Shown here: in pieces, positions 9,428-18,081 of the stretch
How positions within the stretch are numbered: position 1 is the stretch's first letter
Layout of the letters: every line of letters starts with the position of its first letter
DNA from: Planctomycetales bacterium
GTDB taxonomy: Bacteria > Planctomycetota > Planctomycetia > Pirellulales > Pirellulaceae
Reading direction: 5' to 3'
Assembly (NCBI GenBank): GCA_020426845.1
Contig: JAGQPF010000272.1
Location: forward strand, 1-54,763
Length of the DNA stretch: 54,763 bases
Made by a program: the position numbers and the translations under genes
The notes under the pieces: generated by a model
Seen by the model: only the letters and a program-made list of their open reading frames with translations
Told to the model about the DNA's origin: nothing
Database searches by the model: none

Positions 9428-9976
9428 ATGACACACGACACCCCGGCCATGAAGCGCCGTGAATTACGAAAGCGGATCGTGCCCGGCTGGCTCGTCCTGG
9501 TCCGAATGCTCCAAGAGACGTTGGCCAAATCGCGAGGGCTCCCCGACCGCTGGCGTCGCAGCCTTCGCCGCTGGCTTACCCGACGGCGACGACGACGCGC
9601 GAAAGAGGCAACCCTGGGCGCCAAGGGCGAGCGACTCGCGGCCCGCCACCTCCGCCGCAGGTGCGGGATGACCATTGTCGGACACGGCGTTCGCCTCGGG
9701 AATGGCGAGCTGGACTTGCTGGCCATCGACGGTGACGTTTTGGTTGTCGTCGAGGTCAAAACCCGTCGCTCTCACGATGCCGGACATCCGGCCGAGGCCG
9801 TCGACGATCGGAAACAGCGGCAACTCAGCCAGCTCGCGTGGCAGTTCCTGCGACAAGAGGGGCTGACGGAGTGCCGGTGGCGAATCGACATCGTGGCCAT
9901 TACCTGGCCACTTGAGTCGCCGCCCGTGTTGGAGCACTTCGTCGCCGCCTGCGAGCCCCTGGACCCGTGGGACTGA
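9428..9976 (+). CDS. yraN: UPF0102 / YraN family protein (predicted endonuclease-like)
   Basis: About 182 residues from the ATG at 9428 (a TTG two codons earlier is also possible). Residues about 60-155 match UPF0102: LGAKGERLAARHLRR, then GNGELDLLAIDGD, then VVVEVKTRR, the D-ExK arrangement of restriction-endonuclease-like folds. The family usually spans about 120 residues; this one has an extra N-terminal arginine-rich stretch of about 55 residues (RRSLRRWLTRRRRRRAK), perhaps nucleic-acid binding or membrane associated. Members often sit near rnhB/rpsP-type genes, but here the neighbours are unrelated: a divergent cytochrome block to the left and a convergent peptidase to the right. The cellular role of YraN remains poorly defined; a link to DNA repair or processing is inferred from the fold. 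Confidence 0.85.
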   Translation: MTHDTPAMKRRELRKRIVPGWLVLVRMLQETLAKSRGLPDRWRRSLRRWLTRRRRRRAKEATLGAKGERLAARHLRRRCGMTIVGHGVRLGNGELDLLAIDGDVLVVVEVKTRRSHDAGHPAEAVDDRKQRQLSQLAWQFLRQEGLTECRWRIDIVAITWPLESPPVLEHFVAACEPLDPWD

Positions 9977-9992
9977 GCTGAAAAGGCGATTC

Positions 9993-10097
9993 GATCCCTC
10001 GCTAAAGCCCTGCGGCATAAAGCGACCTCACGGCACCGCGCCAAGGCAGTTCGCGCCTCCGATCCCTCGCTGACGCGTCGGGTTCCCTTAACGAGGG
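9993..10097. repeat. Intergenic repeat motif GATCCCTCGCT and CTCGCT...CGGGTTCCCT element
   Basis: GATCCCTCGCT occurs at 9993-10003 and again at 10061-10071, in the space between convergent yraN and the S9 peptidase. The second copy continues as CTGACGCGTCGGGTTCCCT to 10088, and CCCTCG (10064-10069) can pair with CGAGGG (10092-10097) at the peptidase 3' end. A related element (CCTCGCTAACGC...CGGGTTCCCT) is found at 26079-26110. It could act as a bidirectional terminator or be a dispersed repeat. Confidence 0.5.
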
Positions 10098-12424
10098 CCG
10101 GGCGGCAAGTGGTCGAGCAAGTAGTTGGTCATCAGCTCGCGCAAATGCCGGCTCGTGTTGACGCCCTCGTGAATGCTGTGCGAACGGTTCGGGTAGGCCA
10201 TCATCGAAAACGGCTTGTTGTGCCGCACGAGTTCGTTGATGAGCGCCTCGGTACCCTGATAATGACAGTTGTCATCGCCCGTGCCATGCACCAACAGCAA
10301 CTTACCCTTGAGGTTCGCGGCAAAGTTGATGGGAGATCCGTCGTGGTAGCCTTGCGGATTGTCGTCCGGCACCCCCATGTAACGCTCCTGGTAAATCGTG
10401 TCGTAGAGGCGTTGGTTGGGCACGGGGGCAATGGAGATGCCGACGTGATAGAGCTCGGGAAACTTGAGCATCGCGTTCAGCGTCATGGAGCCACCGCCGC
10501 TCCAGCCCCACACCCCAACACGCTGCGGGTCGAGATAGTCTCGATCGGCGAGCACCTTTTTGACCGCCGCCGCTTGGTCGCGCGGCGCCTGCACGCCAAC
10601 CTGCCGATAGACGCTCTTCCGCCAAGCGCGTCCCTTTGGCGCCGGCGTGCCGCGATTGTCGAAACTCATCACCACGTACCCGCGCTGAGCGAGCAGGCGA
10701 TGCCACATCTGCGTGCTGCCCCCCCAGCTATCCTTGACGGTCGTGCCGGCAGGCTCGCCATAGACGTAGATCAGCAGCGGATATTTTTTGCCTTCTTCGA
10801 GCGTCGCCGGACGGATGCACCAGCCGTCCAATGTCACGCCCTCCTCAATCTCCACCTGGAGCATCTCCGTGACAGGCCTGTGCTCGCCCAACTTGCTCAA
10901 GTTGTCGTTGGCCGTCTTGTTTTCTTGCAAGGTGCGCACCGACTCGTGGGACGGCAGCCTTACCACGTCGGCCTTCGTCGGCGTGTCAAACTGAGACCAT
11001 TGATGAATGGCCCATTTGCCGCCGGGAGCAATGTTGTACTGATGACTTCCCGGCTGGTCGTCGGGGGTGACTCGCCGCGGTGCGGAGTTGCCGTCCAAAG
11101 CAACGTGAAACAGATACCGCTGTGTCGCATTGTCCGGCGAAGCAGTGAAGTAGGCTTGTTCGTCGGCGACATCGAGCAGGTCCATCAGATCGGCGTCAAA
11201 CGCGGGCATGATGTCTGCTCGCTTGCCGGAGCTTGGCTCCATCAGTTGCAGGTGGCGCCATCTATCGCGTTCGCTGAGCCACGCCAACTGGCCTCGTGAC
11301 CACTGCAGTTCGTCTTGCACCTCGACCCACGCCGCATCTCGCTCCTCATGGATCAGCCTGGCGTCCCGGGACGGCAAGTCGGTTGAAAACAAGTACAAGC
11401 GATTCCGATTTTGCAAACGATTGAGCTGTTGAATCAACAACGTAGGCATCTCGGCGACGTGTTGTGGCAGCCAGTCCATCCTCGCCAGATAATGCTCACG
11501 AGGATCGCCCGGGATATTGATCCAGCGGGTCTCGGATTGTTCGTCGTCGATAGCGACCAGGCCGACGCGCGCTGACGAGTTGCGCTGCCCGGTTTTCGGG
11601 TAGGGGATCCATTGGATGCGTGGGTAGATGCCGGCCGTGTTGTTCACTAAAGGAAAGCGTCGCACACCGTCGCTGTCCAGCTGCCAATAGGCGATCGATC
11701 GACTGTCGGGGCTCCAGCGAAAACCGTCGCGCAAGCTCAGCTCCTCCTCGTAAACCCAATCGAAGGTGCCATTGATGATCGTCTCCGATCCGTCCCGCGT
11801 TAATCGGCGCGGCTTCTGGGGCGCGCCCCACGTGGGCTCGACCCAGATGTCGTTGTCGCGCACATACGCGACCCAGCGTCCATTCGGCGACAGCTTGGCG
11901 AACATCAACGAACTGGCGGGCGCGTCGGCCCCAACCTGACGCAGCTCGAAGCTGGTGCGGTCGAGAATCCAATAATCGCCGCGGGTGTTCTGACGCCAGA
12001 CGCGTTGGGTGTTGGTGTAGATCAGCACCTTGCTCATGTCTTTCGAGAAGGCATGGTCGCTGACGCCAAGCGGAGTGGTCGTTCCAGCGGGCACAAGTCG
12101 CTCGCTCGGAATCAGAACTTCTCGATGTCCGGACTCCGCGTCGTAGACTGCCAGTTCCTGCCCGCCGCTGGGTCCTTTTGAGCTCTCCCAGCGCAGATAG
12201 CGATGATCGTCAAGCCATTCGGCCGAGTAGCCTTGCACGGAGAAATCGCCGCGTTGGTAGACACGCTCGAGAGTCAGCTCGGTAGGCGGCGTCTTGGGCT
12301 TGGGCGGCTTCTGCTGCGCTGTCGCCGTCGCGTGCAGCGCAGCCATCCCTGCGGAGCATGTCAGAACGATGACAGCTTTGCGCAGAATCGCCGGCCACCC
12401 GAGGGCGGATTGACTCGAAAACAT
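10088..12424 (-). CDS. S9 family peptidase, dipeptidyl-peptidase IV type
   Basis: A 778-residue secreted serine peptidase. A signal peptide is visible (VIVLTCSAGMAALHATATAQQ, about residues 18-38). Residues about 90-480 form the DPP-IV beta-propeller region (PF00930-like; EEELSLRDGFRWSPDS and the Glu pair that grips the substrate N-terminus are present). The alpha/beta-hydrolase S9 domain follows: nucleophile Ser in GWSGGG near residue 641, likely Asp in VHGTGDDNCHYQ near 722, likely His in NRSHSIHEG near 755. It should release N-terminal dipeptides, with a preference for proline or alanine in position 2, in the periplasm or outside the cell. It is the last gene of a minus-strand run after the TerB-like gene, but the 121-bp gap holds a dyad cluster that suggests its own regulation. 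Confidence 0.93.
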   Translation of the reverse strand: MFSSQSALGWPAILRKAVIVLTCSAGMAALHATATAQQKPPKPKTPPTELTLERVYQRGDFSVQGYSAEWLDDHRYLRWESSKGPSGGQELAVYDAESGHREVLIPSERLVPAGTTTPLGVSDHAFSKDMSKVLIYTNTQRVWRQNTRGDYWILDRTSFELRQVGADAPASSLMFAKLSPNGRWVAYVRDNDIWVEPTWGAPQKPRRLTRDGSETIINGTFDWVYEEELSLRDGFRWSPDSRSIAYWQLDSDGVRRFPLVNNTAGIYPRIQWIPYPKTGQRNSSARVGLVAIDDEQSETRWINIPGDPREHYLARMDWLPQHVAEMPTLLIQQLNRLQNRNRLYLFSTDLPSRDARLIHEERDAAWVEVQDELQWSRGQLAWLSERDRWRHLQLMEPSSGKRADIMPAFDADLMDLLDVADEQAYFTASPDNATQRYLFHVALDGNSAPRRVTPDDQPGSHQYNIAPGGKWAIHQWSQFDTPTKADVVRLPSHESVRTLQENKTANDNLSKLGEHRPVTEMLQVEIEEGVTLDGWCIRPATLEEGKKYPLLIYVYGEPAGTTVKDSWGGSTQMWHRLLAQRGYVVMSFDNRGTPAPKGRAWRKSVYRQVGVQAPRDQAAAVKKVLADRDYLDPQRVGVWGWSGGGSMTLNAMLKFPELYHVGISIAPVPNQRLYDTIYQERYMGVPDDNPQGYHDGSPINFAANLKGKLLLVHGTGDDNCHYQGTEALINELVRHNKPFSMMAYPNRSHSIHEGVNTSRHLRELMTNYLLDHLPPGPR

Positions 12425-12463
12425 GCGGCACCTACGGACTTTTCGGGGTGTAAATCAAGTTGT

Positions 12464-12511
12464 ATTGCAGATCGCAATCTAATTGCTCAGACAGCAATCC
12501 AATTGCATTGC
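12464..12511 (-). promoter_or_regulatory. Cluster of GCAAT/ATTGC dyads upstream of the S9 peptidase
   Basis: Six GCAAT/ATTGC pentamers fall in 48 bp: ATTGC 12464, GCAAT 12474, ATTGC 12482, GCAAT 12494, ATTGC 12502 and ATTGC 12507. Two near-identical dyads, GCAATCTAATTGC (12474-12486) and GCAATCCAATTGC (12494-12506), start exactly 20 bp apart, about two helical turns. They lie 50-82 bp before the peptidase start and look like operator sites for a dimeric regulator. The regulator is unknown. Confidence 0.5.
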
Positions 12512-12545
12512 CGATCGCGAGCCGGCTGGCCGCGCCCGCGCGTGC

Positions 12546-12893
12546 TCACGCTTCGCCGAGCGTCTCGTCGATGATTTCATTCAGCTCATCTTGCTCGATC
12601 TCCATGCACGCGGAGACGGAGGCAAACAGGCTCTTTTCACTTTCGTTGAGTTGGCCGTCAGCCGCCATCACGTGCAGCATCTCCTTGAGCAGCTCGCGAC
12701 GGTCGTCGTCGCCGGCAGGCACCTCCACCTCGGCATCCGGTCTCACGGCATAGTCCAGCGCCATGACAAACTCCGACTCGCTGATCCCCCAGCGGATAGC
12801 GCGGTCCGACAGCAGCTCCAGTTCGCCTTGCGTCAGGCTGCCGTCGGCAGCGGCCATGGCCAACAAATTGCGGATTAATTGAAAGCGACTCAT
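12546..12893 (-). CDS. TerB-like (tellurite-resistance B fold) small protein
   Basis: 115 residues with two copies of a helical MAAADGSLTQGELELL / MAADGQLNESEKSLF motif, about residues 12-27 and 75-90, the acidic DG-x-L-x-x-x-E pattern of the TerB/DjlA-N superfamily. There is no signal peptide, so it is cytoplasmic. TerB-type domains are associated with metal binding and membrane-stress complexes, but isolated small TerB-like proteins have no defined role. It follows the 651-residue unknown gene by 69 bp on the same strand, which suggests co-transcription. No ter operon partners are visible, so a tellurite-resistance role is not supported. Confidence 0.75.
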   Translation of the reverse strand: MSRFQLIRNLLAMAAADGSLTQGELELLSDRAIRWGISESEFVMALDYAVRPDAEVEVPAGDDDRRELLKEMLHVMAADGQLNESEKSLFASVSACMEIEQDELNEIIDETLGEA

Positions 12894-12962
12894 GGAGTTT
12901 CCAATGCGGTTTGTTCGGAAGGCCGTCTTTCGAAGGCGGTTAACGAGATGTTTGGCGAAGGG

Positions 12963-14918
12963 CTAAATCTTGCGGATAAAGTGGTGCGCATAACTGCGCA
13001 CTTCCTGCCCGTTGAGGACGTGCATAATTCGCAGCTGTTGGACCGTGGCGTCGCTGAACTGAGACAGTGGCACGTGCACCCAAGTCTTTTTCCAACGTTT
13101 GGCGAGACGGCGCCAGCCAGCGCCGGGGGGCAACGGGCTGAGCAATGCGATTTGAGGGCATCGGCTGTGCAGGCACGCCGCCGCCAACAGTCGCTCCTCC
13201 ATCGTCTCGGTGAAGTCGAGCCGCGGGTCCTGCCACACTTCGGGAATCTTGGTCGGCGGGAACAGAAACATGGCGCCCCCATACACGGACATGCCAATGC
13301 CCGGACCGACCATCTCCTTGCGAAAATCGGTGCCGTAAAACACGAGCGTTGACTCGTTCTCGTGCTCCGCGTACCAGGTCGTTCGCCAAGGATACTCGCG
13401 AGGATCCGCGGGAGAGTCGAACAGCATCACGGCGCAATCGAGGTTCCCCATGCTGGGCGGCAGCACTTTCACATAGATATCGCCTTCGTACCAGTGACGA
13501 AGGGTGTCGCGAAAGTCGATGCCGTCCATGATGCTGGTCGTGAACTTCTCCGTGCGCGCCAAATCGGCGCCCATGATTTGCCGAGCGCGGTCGAACAAGT
13601 GGGAGCGAAAGTTCTCGATGCGTTCATCCTCGGGCGGATGGCTGCATTGTCCATACGGATTCCAGCGATACTCCCACTTCTCGCGCTCGTCATGCTGCGG
13701 ACGGCGTTGCAACTGCAGGCTGCGCCAGATCACCGGCGGCCCCGGCAGCCGGCTGACCCAATTGCAAACGTCTCCGTTCGGCAGCCGAGCCTCGTCGATC
13801 CCGATCCGCACCTCGGGCAAGTCGACGCCGAGGTCCGCGTCCGAGGCGTCCGTCGTGTACTGCTTGGCGGTTTCCACCACATGCAGCGCGAACTGGTCGC
13901 CGGCGATTTGCTGCGCCGCCGTCACCATCGTGTAGAGGTCGGGCGTCATCCGGCGTTCGGACAACGAGAGATTGCGAATGTACTTCAGCAGCAACTTGAG
14001 CGTGTGAGGTGTGATGCGTCTGGCTCGCCGGCCGAGCTCTCGCGTGTAGGCATCTCGCGCCGCGACCAGCAACTCCTTGACGCCATCAACGGACAGATTG
14101 TCGTCATCCTCCAGCTCCGCCCGGGCGCGCTCATACAGCGCCGTGATGAACGGCAGCTCGCCCAACATAAAAGCGAGCGAGTCCTCGTGGACCCGGCACG
14201 CATACGGCTCGGACACCAATTCGTGCGCGGCGTCGCTCGATTGTCGCTCGACATACGCCTCGCGGACCCACGGCCAGTCGAGCACCGAACACACAAACAG
14301 CACCGATCGGTACTCCTGCGCCAGCCGGCGGAGCTGGCAGGCCATGTGGCGCAGGCGCCGGCGAGGCTGGCCCTCGGGAGGCCGTTCGATGGCTGGCAGG
14401 ATCGCCGCGGCGAACTTCTCATGAGCTACGCGTTTCAGCGCATAGGCGTCCGGCAGCACCGCCGTGACCGGCTCGAATTGCGCAGTCTCGAGATCGATGA
14501 ACTCGCGGGCGATTCGCTCGCCCATCGCTGTCCGCAGCGCAGCGATCACCGGCTGACAGGGGTCGATGGGAACAAAATTGCACGTTCCCCGATCCGGTCC
14601 GTCCTCGTCACGCTCCGGCTGCCACTGCGTGGCAAACCGCGTCTCTTCACTTTGCAGGACGACCGTGGCGAGCGGCAGGCGGTCAATCGCCCGCTCCACC
14701 TCCAATTGAAACGAAGGCGGCAGCGGCACCGCCACGCAGTCAAACGACTGGGCCAGCATCAGTCGGCGAGCCGCCAACGCGCAATCCCCGCTGCCGTGAA
14801 TCACGGGCAGAATCGTCACGTTGGGCGCAGGCGAGAGAACCGGACGGGAAGTCATGGAACGGATGGGCGACAAATCGAGCGTGGAAGTAGGGAGTCGATT
14901 GAGCTGGGCCTGTGGCAC
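12963..14918 (-). CDS. Conserved protein of unknown function (possible TraB/DUF5682-like N-terminus)
   Basis: 651 residues from a GTG at 14918, or 630 from the ATG at 14855; neither start has a strong ribosome-binding site, and the second gives a cleaner N-terminus before the conserved-looking VTILPVIHGSGDCALAARRL. No signal peptide or membrane segment is seen. The first 200 residues (HGSGDCALAARR..., FDCVAVPLPPSF, VPIDPCQPVIAALRTA, REFIDLE) resemble in pattern the start of TraB/DUF5682 proteins, which open with a His-Gly-type motif, an 'is-to-blame' strand and an FIDL strand; this is a weak by-eye resemblance. The C-terminal half (YVKVLPPSMGNLDCAVMLFD, YAHHFIRKI) matches nothing I recognise. 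It leads a probable operon with the TerB-like gene. Confidence 0.7.
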   Translation of the reverse strand: MPQAQLNRLPTSTLDLSPIRSMTSRPVLSPAPNVTILPVIHGSGDCALAARRLMLAQSFDCVAVPLPPSFQLEVERAIDRLPLATVVLQSEETRFATQWQPERDEDGPDRGTCNFVPIDPCQPVIAALRTAMGERIAREFIDLETAQFEPVTAVLPDAYALKRVAHEKFAAAILPAIERPPEGQPRRRLRHMACQLRRLAQEYRSVLFVCSVLDWPWVREAYVERQSSDAAHELVSEPYACRVHEDSLAFMLGELPFITALYERARAELEDDDNLSVDGVKELLVAARDAYTRELGRRARRITPHTLKLLLKYIRNLSLSERRMTPDLYTMVTAAQQIAGDQFALHVVETAKQYTTDASDADLGVDLPEVRIGIDEARLPNGDVCNWVSRLPGPPVIWRSLQLQRRPQHDEREKWEYRWNPYGQCSHPPEDERIENFRSHLFDRARQIMGADLARTEKFTTSIMDGIDFRDTLRHWYEGDIYVKVLPPSMGNLDCAVMLFDSPADPREYPWRTTWYAEHENESTLVFYGTDFRKEMVGPGIGMSVYGGAMFLFPPTKIPEVWQDPRLDFTETMEERLLAAACLHSRCPQIALLSPLPPGAGWRRLAKRWKKTWVHVPLSQFSDATVQQLRIMHVLNGQEVRSYAHHFIRKI

Positions 14919-15247
14919 GTGGCCAGACCCAGCCCGCGAATCACTCCATAGTAGTCGCCGAGCAGCGAATCACTCAAGCATGCCTGGAGCAGTTCCGGTT
15001 CGGCGGGGCATGCCTTAATGGAATGATCGCGCCACTTGGATTCGAACAGGCGTTGTTTCGCAAGGCCCCCTGAATTGACTCCATCGCGAGCTCGCCACGA
15101 GCGATGGATACTCCTGTGACTCCGCGGCCCTCCATGGAGACGGGACTCTGGGCTGCGGAGCTCGCGCCGGGACAGGTTGGCAATGCCAACCCCAGTGTCC
15201 CGGCGTTCGCGTGGACGGACTCTTGACGCTTATTCGAGCTGTACAGC
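14919..15247. other. Intergenic region between divergent unknown gene and fadL-like gene
   Basis: 329 bp between genes that diverge from it, so it must hold promoters for both. No gene is supported, although short frames exist on the minus strand. The only clear structure is the strong hairpin at 15165-15205. Confidence 0.6.
15165..15205 (+). promoter_or_regulatory. Strong hairpin in the 5' region of the FadL-like gene
   Basis: An outer stem CGCCGGGACA (15165-15174) / TGTCCCGGCG (15196-15205) and an inner stem GGTTGGC (15175-15181) / GCCAACC (15185-15191) with an AAT loop make 17 base pairs interrupted only by a CCAG bulge. It ends 42 bp before the ATG at 15248. No T-run follows, so a simple Rho-independent terminator is unlikely. 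It could be a leader-RNA structure or a protein-binding site. A TTGACG hexamer follows near 15221-15226. Confidence 0.55.
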
Positions 15248-16558
15248 ATGACGCGATTGCCACGACGTTTCATGGCCCTGGCATTGATTTCCTTGATGCT
15301 CGGCGCTACGGCGCAGGCCCAGATGGGGCACGTGCTGGATGCGGTTGGCGCCATCAATCAATCGATGGGGGGTGCCGGCACGGCGCTGCCGCTGGACAGC
15401 ATCGGAGCATTGCATTGGAATCCCGCGAGCATTCGGGGGCTCGGCCATTCCGAAGTGGCATTCGCCTTCACGGCGTTCGCGCCTGACACGAGCCTGGCAT
15501 CGCGAGTGGACGCCAATGCGTTCGGCCCCGGCCTGCCTGCCGCTCCGATGTCGGGAGTGACGGACTCCAATACCGGGGTCAGCCCCATTCCGAGCTTGGC
15601 CGTTGTCAGTCAGATCGCCGACAGCCCTTGGAGTGTCGGCCTTGGCGGGTTTGCCATCGGCGGCTTTGGGGTCGACTTCGCCTCCAGCGCGACCAACCCG
15701 CTGCTCACGCCCCAGCCGCCCGACGGCATCGGCTTTGGGGCGATCTACTCCCAGTTCCAGTTGATGCAGTTCTGCCCCACCGTCGCGCGGTCGCTCACCG
15801 ATCACCTCTCGATTGGCTTCTCCCCCACCTTCAACTGGGCGACGCTGGCCATCGATCCGTTCAGCGCGGCGACTCCCAACGCCGACGGGCGATATCCATC
15901 GGCAGCTCACGGCGACTCGGCTTGGGGACTCGGCTTCCAGGCCGGCATCTACTACGAAGGCCCGAGCGGTTGGAATTTGGGCCTGTCCTACAAGAGTCCA
16001 CAATGGTTTGAGCCGTTCTCGTTCAACAGCGCAGACGCCACAGGCGGTCCGCGGCGGCTATCCATGAAACTCGACTATCCGCAAATCATCTCACTAGGTG
16101 TCGCTCGCCGACTGACTCCGGACATCGCCATCGCCTGCGACGTGCGCCACATCGACTATCAAAACACCGACGGTTTTCAACAGGCGGGATTCGACGCAAC
16201 GGGCGCCGTGACTGGATTTGGCTGGTCCAGCATCTGGACGGTGTCGACAGGCGCCGAGCTAACGCTGACGAGCCGGCTGAAGTGGCGCACGGGCTACACG
16301 TTCAACCAGTGCCCGATCGGCAGCCCGCAGATGTTCTACAACTCACCGGCGCCGGCCGTGGTCCAACATCATCTCAGCACCGGCGCCACCTACGACATGG
16401 GCTCCGGCTGGCTCTGCACGGCCGCTTATCACCACGGCTTTGCCAACTCGGCGTCCGGCCCCTGGGCTCACCCGTTGTTCGGGGAGATTCCCGGCACGAT
16501 GGTCCGAGCGACGTTGGCGACGCACGGGTTCGTGCTCGGCATCAACCGGAGATTCTAG
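15248..16558 (+). CDS. Outer-membrane transport protein, FadL/OmpP1/TodX type
   Basis: 436 residues with a signal peptide (MALALISLMLGATAQAQ, ending about residue 25). The mature N-terminus has the FadL-family signature: an N-terminal hatch-like segment INQSMGGAGTALPLDSIGALHWNPA (about 36-60), followed by alternating beta-strand sequence to a C-terminal aromatic ending (FVLGINRRF), typical of a beta-barrel assembled by the Bam machinery. FadL-type channels take up long-chain fatty acids or aromatic hydrophobic compounds across the outer membrane. Length matches the family. It stands alone on the plus strand, convergent with the orphan secretin-N protein (28-bp gap). The substrate cannot be told from sequence. 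Confidence 0.85.
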   Translation: MTRLPRRFMALALISLMLGATAQAQMGHVLDAVGAINQSMGGAGTALPLDSIGALHWNPASIRGLGHSEVAFAFTAFAPDTSLASRVDANAFGPGLPAAPMSGVTDSNTGVSPIPSLAVVSQIADSPWSVGLGGFAIGGFGVDFASSATNPLLTPQPPDGIGFGAIYSQFQLMQFCPTVARSLTDHLSIGFSPTFNWATLAIDPFSAATPNADGRYPSAAHGDSAWGLGFQAGIYYEGPSGWNLGLSYKSPQWFEPFSFNSADATGGPRRLSMKLDYPQIISLGVARRLTPDIAIACDVRHIDYQNTDGFQQAGFDATGAVTGFGWSSIWTVSTGAELTLTSRLKWRTGYTFNQCPIGSPQMFYNSPAPAVVQHHLSTGATYDMGSGWLCTAAYHHGFANSASGPWAHPLFGEIPGTMVRATLATHGFVLGINRRF

Positions 16559-16586
16559 GCCCAAAGTCAGGGCGACAGACTGGCAA

Positions 16587-18077
16587 CTACTCTGCGGTGG
16601 CCTCCGGCTCCCAGGCCAATTCGGGCTGTAGCAACTGTTTCAGTCGGCGTTCGATCACCTGACTGCGAATCCGAGCGCGAGCATCAAGCGACTGCTCGAG
16701 GTTGCTCAGCCGCTTCGAGAATGCTTCCAGCTCCGCTTGCTGCAGCCTCTGCTTGGCGTCGAAAACCTGCCCCAGCACATCGCGAAGCTCACTGGTCGAC
16801 ACGCGGGCCCCGAACGCGCTGCTCAATTGGCCCCGCAGACGGGACGCAAGATTGCGGCTCAATCGCTCCAGCTGTTCCACTTCACTACGTCGTTTGTCCA
16901 ATTCGGCAGCGGACTTGGCCGCCCCGGGCTGCGCGATTTGAGCGCCCGTGTCGGCTTTCGGATCACTCGCAGAACGTTCCGCGACACTTCGCACCACGGG
17001 ACGGTCTACCACCTCGAGCAATTCCTCAACCTCTCGGTGCATTGCTTGATTACTGCGAATGACCAAAGAGCGCCGCTCCTCGAAGACCCCTGTAGTCAGC
17101 GCGTCACCGTACAACTGATCCAAGATCGACTTGGCAACATTTCCAGTGAGATGTTTAAGCTGATAGGCAACCGTATACGTCAAGTCGTCGGCTGGGGGCG
17201 TTCTTTTGGCAGCGGCGGCGGCGGCGGTTGCAGGCACAGCGTGTCCAGGCGCCACATCGGCGGGCGCCACATCGGCAGGCGCCTCGGCGCGGAACTCGCT
17301 CGCCCCCTTGCCGACTTCAATCCAGCCCGCAGCTTGCTTCGTCACCGGAAAGACCCCTTCTTTGACCGACTCGGCCGCGTGTCCAGCGTCCGCAGCTTCG
17401 GAATGTGTGGCAGTGGCCGGAGGGTCCGAAAGTTCCGCGTCAACTTCACGAGCATCCCGAGAAGTGCTCAGCTTCATTTCGCTGTCCTCCAGTCGCACTT
17501 CCACATTGATGTTCAGCTTTTTCAGCTGGTCCAAGATTGTCTGCACCTTTCGCAAAGTGACATGCGCTGGGCAGACAAGCACGACCGAGCTGACCGTCGC
17601 TCGAGTATTCGAACTCAGCGACATTCGGTCTACGCCCAGCGATCTCAATGTTTCGATTAGTTTGACCACGTTTTGCTGTGGCTCACCTTGCCGTGGTTGC
17701 ACGATCGCCTGCAGCCCCGCGGCGCCGCGGCTCGCGACTGGAGCCATCGCTCCGGGGACCCGCTTCATCTTTCTGGCCTCGTCCACTCCGCCGGCGGCCG
17801 GCGCCACTCCGCCGGCCGCCGGCGCCACGGCGCCGCCAGCCTCAGCGTCAGCCGCCTCTGCCTCGGCAACGGCAACTCCCGGCGCCTCTGCGGCAGCAGC
17901 CCCGCCGCTCGCCGCACGCGGCGCCTCAGTCGCCGCGCGAGGAGCTTCGGTCGCCGCCGGTTCATCGGCGCCCGCCCGTTCCATGACATGACCGTCACAC
18001 CAAATCGATATGCCCCCCCAACACAGCGTCAGAAGTAAAGCCCCCATCAACGTGCCGCGAATCGTCTGTTTCCGCAT
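16587..18077 (-). CDS. Orphan secretin-N (NolW)-like protein with Ala-rich and coiled-coil regions
   Basis: About 496 residues from the ATG at 18077, just 4 bp after the kinase stop. A hydrophobic N-terminal segment (MGALLLTLCWGGISIW) suggests a signal peptide or anchor. Residues about 50-110 are low-complexity Ala/Glu/Gly/Pro with internal duplications (EAPRAAT twice, APAAGGV twice). Two segments look like secretin N1-type modules: one near 145-190 (VVLVCPAHVTLRKVQTILDQL) and one near 320-380 (YTVAYQLKHLTGNVAKSILDQL...RSLVIRSNQAMHREVEELLEVVD). No secretin pore domain follows; instead the C-terminal 110 residues are a likely coiled coil (SKRLSNLEQSLDARARIRSQ). It is the third gene of the sigma-kinase operon. 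Its role is unknown; an envelope scaffold or substrate of the kinase is possible. Confidence 0.75.
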   Translation of the reverse strand: MRKQTIRGTLMGALLLTLCWGGISIWCDGHVMERAGADEPAATEAPRAATEAPRAASGGAAAAEAPGVAVAEAEAADAEAGGAVAPAAGGVAPAAGGVDEARKMKRVPGAMAPVASRGAAGLQAIVQPRQGEPQQNVVKLIETLRSLGVDRMSLSSNTRATVSSVVLVCPAHVTLRKVQTILDQLKKLNINVEVRLEDSEMKLSTSRDAREVDAELSDPPATATHSEAADAGHAAESVKEGVFPVTKQAAGWIEVGKGASEFRAEAPADVAPADVAPGHAVPATAAAAAAKRTPPADDLTYTVAYQLKHLTGNVAKSILDQLYGDALTTGVFEERRSLVIRSNQAMHREVEELLEVVDRPVVRSVAERSASDPKADTGAQIAQPGAAKSAAELDKRRSEVEQLERLSRNLASRLRGQLSSAFGARVSTSELRDVLGQVFDAKQRLQQAELEAFSKRLSNLEQSLDARARIRSQVIERRLKQLLQPELAWEPEATAE

Positions 18078-18081
18078 GAGC

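Noticed and set aside
12546..12893. Tellurite-resistance locus
   Set aside because: Only a TerB-like fold is present; no terA, terC, terD or terZ partner lies nearby.
13362..14951. A 529-codon plus-strand frame opposite the 651-residue unknown protein
   Set aside because: The minus-strand frame has protein-like composition and operon context; the plus frame is Arg/Gln-rich and reaches past the other gene only slightly. I kept some doubt because the minus-strand protein is itself unassigned.
15165..15205. Rho-independent terminator
   Set aside because: The stem is strong but no T-run follows on either strand, and both neighbouring genes are transcribed away from this interval.
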